A DNA stretch of 64,000 bases from Panopea generosa (lineage: Eukaryota > Mollusca > Bivalvia > Adapedonta > Hiatellidae), in the NCBI GenBank assembly GCA_029582155.1, contig CM055897.1, positions 1,202,501 to 1,266,500 of the forward strand. The letters run 5' to 3'. The translations under genes and the position numbers were made by a program. The notes beneath the pieces are model-generated. The model was not told the origin of the DNA and did no database searches. It saw nothing but the letters and a program-made list of their open reading frames with translations. Shown piece by piece: positions 58,901-64,000 of this stretch (positions are counted from its first letter, which is position 1; the number at the start of each line of letters is the position of its first letter).

Positions 58901-61706
58901 TAACATGACGACGTGTTGCGAGTAAGACCCAAACCCGTACCTCAAAGGTCAAGATCACAATTTAACTTTGTTTGACAACAGTCCGTTTGAGATTTAGTGT
59001 CTGGTCTGTAACTTTGTCACCTTTGAATATATTTTGAAAATACTTGACTCAGATGATCAACATGACATAATTAATTGTCGTATGTAAGACCAAGAACCTT
59101 TCCTCAAATGTCAAGGTCACACTTTCAATTTGTTTGATATTGGGTGTCTGCTCTGTCTTTAACTTGGCTCAGTTGATCAAGATGACATGACAACGTGTCA
59201 CAAGTAAGGCCTAGATCCATTCCTCAAAGGTCAAGGTCACACTTTGAGTTTGTATGACAACACTTTGAGTCTACATTCCTGCTATGAAAAAAGATGCTTT
59301 AAAAAAAATCTATGTGAAATTCTCATTTTTACTTTGGAAAACCTAGACCTTATTTTATATAGAACAAAGAACAAAAATTCAACTGCATAGTGAGATCTAC
59401 AAATATTATATTTGTTGAATGTTTGACCCTTGTAACCAGAATGAATGAGTGATTGAATTGCTTTCCTTCTGTGACATTCTGAACCTACATGTGTGTCTGT
59501 GGTCATAATGTACTTGTATATCTCTTTATATCTTCCTTGACAAATATCCATCTTCCTAGTTGTTATTTTAGTCTACAATGATATCAGACTATAAATATAA
59601 ACTTGTTGTAAAGTTACTCTTCCTTGTCGTAAACATGGTATTCAGTCATATCATGACCACATCTGTTGACAAAGCATTTTTTAAAGTAGAGAGTATCAGA
59701 TTTATAACTAAATTCACAATTTTTACAAAAAAGGTAGTTTTGTTTTCTACAGCTAAAATAATTGTGTCGGTATTTAAAGAATGTTTTAATACTACTGATT
59801 TGGATAGTGGTTACCTGTCTTTTTATGCATCTTGTTAACTTTTAATCAGAGCTTAGGAAAATGTTTAAAATTTGCAACTATCGGTAGTGAATATTTTTTT
59901 TAAAAATGTGTATTTATTATTATCTATAATTCATAAAGACCCATAGTATTATGTAATAGTTCATAGTCGAATTCCTACAAATTTAATTATTTTTGATAGT
60001 TCTTTATTTGTAACTTTAACATAAATGTTTCTCATTACAAAATATTCAACTATCACTAAACACATGAAAGGATTCAGATAACAGTGAAATTTAAGCAGTT
60101 GCTAGAAATTATACAAAATATTTGAAAATATATTAATGTACATGTGTTTTTGTTATATTTGACATAACAGTTTTAACCGTTAAAGATGTGTAAAAAATGT
60201 CTAACCTTTGTAAATGAGCACTTTTGTAAGCATGATATACTGGTAATATGACTGTCTCTATAACACATTTATAAAAGCCAGTAAATATCAATTCACACTT
60301 AATTTTGCCATTTCGCTAGTGTTTTCTTTAATCAATTTAAGTTGTTTAGGATTTTAAAACATTTCAAGAGCTCAAAATTTGAAGAAAAAGAAATCTTAAG
60401 AAACTGTTTATATTGATTAAAGTTCTTTTAAAAGAGGCTATAATGTACTCTTTTATTTTTTGTTCATTTTATTAGTACTAAGGAGCTTAAAGGAGTTGTT
60501 TGTGTATTGCCAAGCAACAAATTTGTTTGTTGACATGTTTGTGTGTACTATTTCAGGAAACTATACCTCCGGCCCAGTTTGATTGGGGTGGCAGTGGACT
60601 GACGAACCCTTTGGAAGGTAAATTGTAACTCGTAGCTTGCACTTCACATCATTGGCATCATAACTCACAGTGTGACCTGGATCTGCACTGTTTGCCTCCT
60701 GAACTTTATTTTATTATAATCATCCCAGCACAAATCATAATGGAACAGTCCAACAACATGGATTCAGTGATCTTTTAGGATCCTTCATGGCCAAGTGATT
60801 TAAGGCGCTGTTTCAATATCACTTACCTCTAACCGTTAAGGTCATAGGTTCAAGTCCCATTCCAAAAACTTTATGTGTGAAAGTTTGCCAGTTACTTATG
60901 GATGCATGGTGATTCTACTCATATTCATTCTGAGGTCTTCGGCCACCAGTAAAACTGAATATGCCATATATAACCTGAAATGTGTTAATCCCAGTTAAAA
61001 ATAAAATCATTAATCTTTTATAGAAATTCAACAAGTTGTGGGTTAGATGAAGTTGTATGGTGTTTTCACAGAATACTTTTTTAAGTTTAAATGAATACAT
61101 TTACTGTTCCCTGACAAAGTGAAGAGTCACGCTTCATGTACAGTTTCTTACAGGTCTTGTGTTATCCTTCTTTTATAAAGTGGTTAAGGGGCTGGTGCTA
61201 GTCATTCATTGCCTTGGCTGCTTAACCTATGTCTGTGGCAGTTGTCAAACCTAAGCTGGGAAATTGTTAGACTGTAAATCAGATGATATTGTAAACCATT
61301 TACTAAATAACAGTGAATGCTTTAAACTTGTGCAGTACAAAAGTGCCTCATTCCATAACTCTGTTTGCCAAAAACTATTATAGACTGGAACCAACTGGAA
61401 GATTGTTTTGTGTGAGGATACAGTTAACAGCTTTAAATCGGCCATCTTTCACTGGGACTAAGTCATGTTTTCCCTGACCTCCTTTCCGTTGTGCATACAG
61501 GTACAACATATTTATCCAGATCCTCTAAATGCTAGACATAGTGTTATTAGTCCTTGTACCTGATGCTAAATATTTTCATTGTCTATTACATTCCTTGTCA
61601 TTTCATGTTTAATACCCATTTTATATCATACTTTCTCTTTCAGCTAGCAATAAAACATTGAATTTGGATTTTCTTATTCAGGACACAACAGCAACAAAAA
61701 GTAGTG
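43955..61706 (+). CDS. AFTPH: Aftiphilin homologue, 5' and middle exons (gene continues beyond window)
   Basis: Clathrin-coat accessory protein that in vertebrates binds AP-1/AP-2 ears and clathrin and works with gamma-synergin in trafficking from the trans-Golgi network. Seven coding exons: 43984-44113, 47756-49621, 49885-50021, 52786-52909, 53462-53617, 60557-60617, 61644-61706, all GT-AG. Phases agree from exon 2 onward (0,0,2,0,0,1,1). Diagnostic blocks are SSSPPPMDEGG with an acidic EFGTF start, FADFATF, repeated DFGDF/DDWAAF motifs, SLTYQWTKSKWN, HIDTRNV, MPIFASGLTMLEPTKG and PPAQFDWGGSGLTNPLE. The C-terminal region is not in the window. The exon 1-exon 2 phase conflict is treated as a finding. 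Confidence 0.9.
43968..43982 (+). promoter_or_regulatory. Four-codon upstream reading frame in the 5' leader
   Basis: ATG GAA CTA AAA TAG ends one base before the aftiphilin start at 43984. The leader exon begins after an acceptor at 43953-43954, so a non-coding first exon lies upstream. Confidence 0.5.
43984..44113 (+). CDS. AFTPH: Aftiphilin exon 1 (coding)
   Basis: MSGFIPMVSSSPPPMDEGGG, then FDWDEDGDEFGTFTG: the conserved Ser/Pro stretch followed by an acidic EFG/F motif of the family N-terminus. Donor GTATAT; phase 1. Confidence 0.88.
44114..47755 (+). other. Aftiphilin intron 1
   Basis: 3.6 kb, no further exon recognised. Holds interspersed-repeat pieces at about 44830-45170 and 46485-46720, the latter beginning TTTAGCTCACCTGAGCACAT, a motif common in bivalve repeats. 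Confidence 0.6.
46485..46720 (+). repeat. Bivalve-type interspersed repeat fragment
   Basis: TTTAGCTCACCTGAGCACAT, GAGCTATTGTGACCACTAAC, repeated CATCC and GGCATGGATGTTCCTTGG blocks. Confidence 0.6.
47756..49621 (+). CDS. AFTPH: Aftiphilin exon 2, large acidic exon
   Basis: 622 codons, rich in Ser/Asp/Glu/Asn and predicted disordered. FADFATFSTDP lies near the start; towards the end lie NDFGDFSG, DDFNNFSD, DEFGDFNASGF, DDWAAFSET and DDEWAAFGDE, the acidic FxxF/WxxF motifs that bind adaptor ear domains. Ends at ATG|GTATGT in phase 0. The first 32 codons read better in the frame expected from exon 1 (FSHHEKDSKTSIPDDTVSDW), which stops at TGA 47854-47856. Confidence 0.85.
49885..50021 (+). CDS. 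AFTPH: Aftiphilin exon 3
   Basis: KHEKIIYAVTTCFPTSSSST, then INTLIAVGSNAD. Start of the conserved, clathrin-binding half. Acceptor GTGTATTTAG, donor GTATGT, phase 2. Confidence 0.85.
50410..51300 (+). repeat. Tandem monomers of about 130-170 bp (family E)
   Basis: Diverged units with GGCACAAATGTTCACCATAAT-like, GACGATGTGTTGCATGCAAG-like, AGGTCCATAGCTCAAAGGTC and TTCAAGGTCAGAAATA blocks, about six copies. TCAAGGTCA occurs at 50500, 50668, 50812 and 51088. Related units at 54620-54930. Confidence 0.8.
51340..52340 (+). repeat. 147-bp tandem array (family F)
   Basis: Headed by a TATACCCCCGACAAACAAAG stretch and GGTCGGTCTGTCGGTCTGTC, then units starting CTTGTCCGGAGCATTACTTT at 51437, 51584, 51731, 51877, 52024, 52171 and 52318 (spacing 146-147). 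Each has GATGGAATTTCATCAAACTT and AACATAACTCTATTCTTGCT. A diverged unit lies at about 52645-52705. Confidence 0.95.
52786..52909 (+). CDS. AFTPH: Aftiphilin exon 4
   Basis: SSVWCHIKGLKSTNSLTYQW, then TKSKWNNQLFTTLHIDTRNV. The YQW...IDTRN block is the most conserved part of the family. Acceptor TGTTTCAG, donor GTAAGT, phase 0. Confidence 0.92.
53462..53617 (+). CDS. AFTPH: Aftiphilin exon 5
   Basis: LIGHKKASMPIFASGLTMLE, then PTKGAGGAASNT and a Ser/Asp-rich end. Acceptor TTTTTCCAG, donor GTCAGT, phase 0. Confidence 0.9.
54620..54930 (+). repeat. Family E tandem monomers
   Basis: About two units with GGCACAAATGTTCACCATAA, GACCCAGGTCCATAACTCAA and AAAGGTCAAGGTCACA. Confidence 0.8.
56560..56905 (+). 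mobile_element. SINE family C, plus copy
   Basis: Shares its body (about 56705-56905) with the minus-strand copy at 17733-17949. Upstream GAGTTTGAATCCCCACC is B-box-like, so a tRNA-derived head is plausible. Tail CAGTCAATCAATCGATC. Confidence 0.75.
57161..57226 (+). repeat. 33-bp direct tandem duplication
   Basis: Two identical units containing ACTAAACCATGGCCCATGAT. Confidence 0.95.
58703..58785 (+). repeat. tRNA-like SINE head
   Basis: GCCCAGTTAGCTCAGTCGGT (A box) and GAAATTGAATTCCCACCC (degenerate B box). Confidence 0.55.
58786..59290 (+). repeat. About 170-bp tandem monomers (family D), plus
   Basis: Three units with GTCCGACCTGTAACTTTGTC, ACATGACGACGTGTTGCGAG and CCTCAAAGGTCAAGGTCACA. 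Same family as 25955-26400, opposite strand. Confidence 0.88.
60557..60617 (+). CDS. AFTPH: Aftiphilin exon 6
   Basis: ETIPPAQFDWGGSGLTNPLE plus one base. The P-x-QFDW...GLTNPL block is characteristic of the aftiphilin C-terminal half. Phase 1. Confidence 0.93.
60781..61015 (+). mobile_element. SINE family B, plus copy
   Basis: tRNA-like head GGCCAAGTGATTTAAGGCGC, B box AGGTTCAAGTCCCATTC, body ending GCCATATATAACCTGAAATG and an A-rich tail. Lies in intron 6. Confidence 0.88.
61644..61706 (+). CDS. AFTPH: Aftiphilin exon 7
   Basis: Completes Ala from the split codon, then SNKTLNLDFLIQDTTATKSS. Acceptor CTCTTTCAG, donor GTAAGT in phase 1. The reading frame leaves the window with the donor open. 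Confidence 0.9.
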
Positions 61707-62013
61707 GTAAGTTACTTTCCCTCTCTCACTTTCTCTTTCTTTCTCTCTTGAATCTTTCCGTGTGTGAAGAATGGTTATCTGTGTTCTTTATTTGTTGAAT
61801 GTAGATAGTAAGTTGCATGGTATGTTTGATTTTATTTACTTCCTTGACTTCAGGAAGTTCACATTTCATGACTGTGGTGTGTCATTGGTTAATAACGAAA
61901 CGGTGACTTCTGCCAAGCATTGGAAGAACTCGGACAAAGCAAAGTTACAAACCATTTCTTTAGTTTAGAAAGGCAAATCACAATCTTTGCTTTTTTATCA
62001 ATCAGACCAAATA

Positions 62014-62120
62014 CAAAACATCGCTTGTGTCCAGCATGGTTAAATTGAAATTTGACCATGCTTTTTTCCAACATGGCCAACCAAATGCTGTTTTGTGTCC
62101 AGCATGGTTAAGTCAAAATC
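62014..62120 (+). repeat. About 65-75-bp duplication
   Basis: TTGTGTCCAGCATGGTTAA occurs twice, with similar flanks. Confidence 0.7.
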
Positions 62121-62619
62121 TTTCCATGTCCATAATAATGAAACAATTTCTCCTGTCAAACAGAATATCTACCTCCTCCCTTACACTGTTAAGGCAGTTA
62201 TACAGAAGGCAGTCATATAGCAATTGCTTCTTCTGTCAGTTATTTGATATCTTCATAGGTGTTAATTTCATATTTAAATGCTAGAACAGTACGTGCCTCA
62301 ATTGTGGACTTGATATCCAAACAGGTAATTCAATAACTACATGTAATATTTTGTCACTATATATGTTATGTATTGTCTTTTATAGTTTGTTTAAATTTTG
62401 CCTGTTTGTTCGTGTGATCAGGGTTTGTCTGTTGGTATTTATAAGTGTATGTATGTTACTGGCTATAATCCCACTAAGTGATTGTTTAATGTCATCATCT
62501 ACCTCATTTTAATTTGAATGTGTTGTGGTCTTCACGTTTATTATCCTCACACAAAGATTTTTTTTCCAAATGTGGATAAAGGGTAATTATGTCTCTGTCT
62601 CTTGGAGACATTGTTTTTG

Positions 62620-63480
62620 TGCTTCTCCTAAAATCCACAGAACTCCTCCGACATCTAAGGCTGGATTTACTGAAACTTGCTGGGAAGGATTAGTGTAAGG
62701 TCTAATTGTACGTATCCATTTTTCATTCCAGCTTGATTACTTTCTATGACCATTTGCATTGAAAATATTAAAAATGTCTGGTGAACTCTAACATCTGTAG
62801 TCAGATTTAGGTAAGATTTGCCAGGAAGGATAAGTGTGAGTTCCTGTAGTGCACATCCATTTTGCAGTGATTTTTTACAGAGTTACAAACCTTTGCATAT
62901 TGGGAATTTAAAATCTTGTCCAAAAAACTTCTCCAACATCTTTAGCTGAAACTTGCTGACGGGAACAGTGTGGGATCCAGTTGTGCATATGTTTTTATGT
63001 TGCAGTTGGAGATTTTGGCCAAGTTACAGCCTTTAGTGTTTTCATAATTAAAAAATCTTGTTTGGAGAGCTCCGATACCTGTTGCCAAATTTAGCTGAAA
63101 CTTGCTTGGAAGGATCAGTGTGAGGTCTAGTTGGGAATATTTCTTTTAAGTTCTTGTTCATTGATTTTGACTGACAAGCTTTTTTTTTTGCATTTTTTTT
63201 TAAATAATATTAATATTGTAATGTTTCATCTCTTGAATCAACTCACATTTCAATGAAGTGCTGAGAGGATCAGTATATTTGTGCATATCCATTTTGCATT
63301 CTAGTTCAGTGATTTGAAGAATCTTGACTATGTTGCTTCTCTTGAACCATCAGTTGGAATTCACTGAAACTTTTTTTTTTTTTGAAATTTCAAATATAAA
63401 AATCGTGCCCATACTTCTCCACAGCCAATGATCGTGTTTTGATCAAACTTGTGTATCCACTTTGCTTTTCAGTGCTATTG
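62620..63480 (+). repeat. About 145-bp tandem monomers (family G)
   Basis: Units anchored on CTGAAACTTGCTNGGAAGGA near 62670, 62813, 62951 and 63097, with GTGTGAGGTCTAGTTG and CATATCCATTTTGCA blocks. Diverged later copies. Confidence 0.8.
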
Positions 63481-63839
63481 AAGTTTTTCTTGCAGCCCTA
63501 TCACCAGTCCTAAACCATGCCAATTTTGAGCATTAGCAATAACATTAAGATAATTTTCACAACTGTGTGAGAGTCGGACATACCTGGTAGTTTTTCTAGA
63601 TTTAACTTTTGATTTAATTTTTGTATTCACACTTGCACTTAAATTTAAAAGGATCATACCTTCACAATAACAACTAGGAAGTTGTAATAAATATTATGTA
63701 AATCTAGGGGCAATCAGTATTTCAGAAAATTTTCATTCTTATTGAAATGATGAGTATGCATTAAACTGAATCTTGATAAAGCCTGATAAATATATAATGA
63801 TAGGAGTTTTATGCTTTTAAATTATATAAATATAACATT

Positions 63840-64000
63840 AGCTTCCGGTTTAATTTGTTGTCGGCGGCGTCTGTAGAAACCCAGGTTAAACTTTTGCGTT
63901 AAGTTTAAGATATCTATGCTACCTCTCATTGGATATGAATGAAACTTTGCATGTGTGTTCTGTATCATCAATGGAACACACATAGACAAGAACCATAACT
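63840..64000 (+). repeat. Start of another interspersed repeat (cut by window end)
   Basis: CTTCCGGTTTAATTTGTTGT, GGCGGCGTCTGTAGA and AATGAAACTTTGCATGTGTG, resembling the head of a bivalve tandem-monomer repeat. Confidence 0.45.

Larger units (their letters stand above)
53618..60556 (+). other. Aftiphilin intron 5
   Basis: 6.9 kb intron filled with repeats. No exon recognised between; a phase-0 exon could hide here. Confidence 0.65.

Overview
Eukaryotic, AT-rich, gene-poor DNA, most likely from a bivalve mollusc. The evidence is a spliced metazoan-type gene (an aftiphilin homologue), tRNA-derived SINEs, tandem monomers of about 145-170 bp of the kind common in bivalve genomes, an I-group LINE ending in CATT repeats, a Helentron, and a leucine-tRNA-primed Gypsy-like LTR element. 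The species cannot be fixed from sequence alone.

Layout. 1-2185 is a 42-bp satellite. 2186-6825 is AT-rich spacer with a tRNA-like fragment and simple repeats. About 6826-19502 is a decayed Helentron on the minus strand: C48-like peptidase, basic linker, DUF6570-like segment, HUH Rep, Pif1-type helicase and EEP endonuclease. Two later elements sit inside its coding sequence: a 5.8-kb plus-strand LINE (11114-16958, 12-bp target duplication) and a 217-bp SINE-like element (17733-17949, 10-bp target duplication). An 82-bp minisatellite at its 3' end appears to have grown out of the endonuclease's last catalytic motif. 20531-31600 is interspersed repeats, one broken zinc-finger-like gene (24807-25217), a TA-flanked MITE, a palindrome and several minisatellites. 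33198-35657 holds a mirrored SINE pair and a 1.66-kb inverted-repeat element with a 6-bp target duplication. 36064-41027 is a young LTR retrotransposon that has lost reverse transcriptase, RNase H and integrase and encodes gag, protease and a C2H2 finger. 41380-43240 has a 58-bp array and a three-armed foldback element.

From about 43955 to beyond the window end runs the one convincing host gene, a plus-strand aftiphilin homologue (clathrin/adaptor accessory protein). Seven coding exons are visible, followed by an open splice donor; the C-terminal exons lie outside. Its introns are packed with tandem repeats, several of which carry the nuclear-receptor half-site TCAAGGTCA.

The window is best read as a stack of transposable elements beside one long-intron housekeeping gene. 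The relative order of insertion can be read directly: Helentron first, then the SINE-like element and the LINE inside it; the LTR element is independently young, with LTRs about 1% different.
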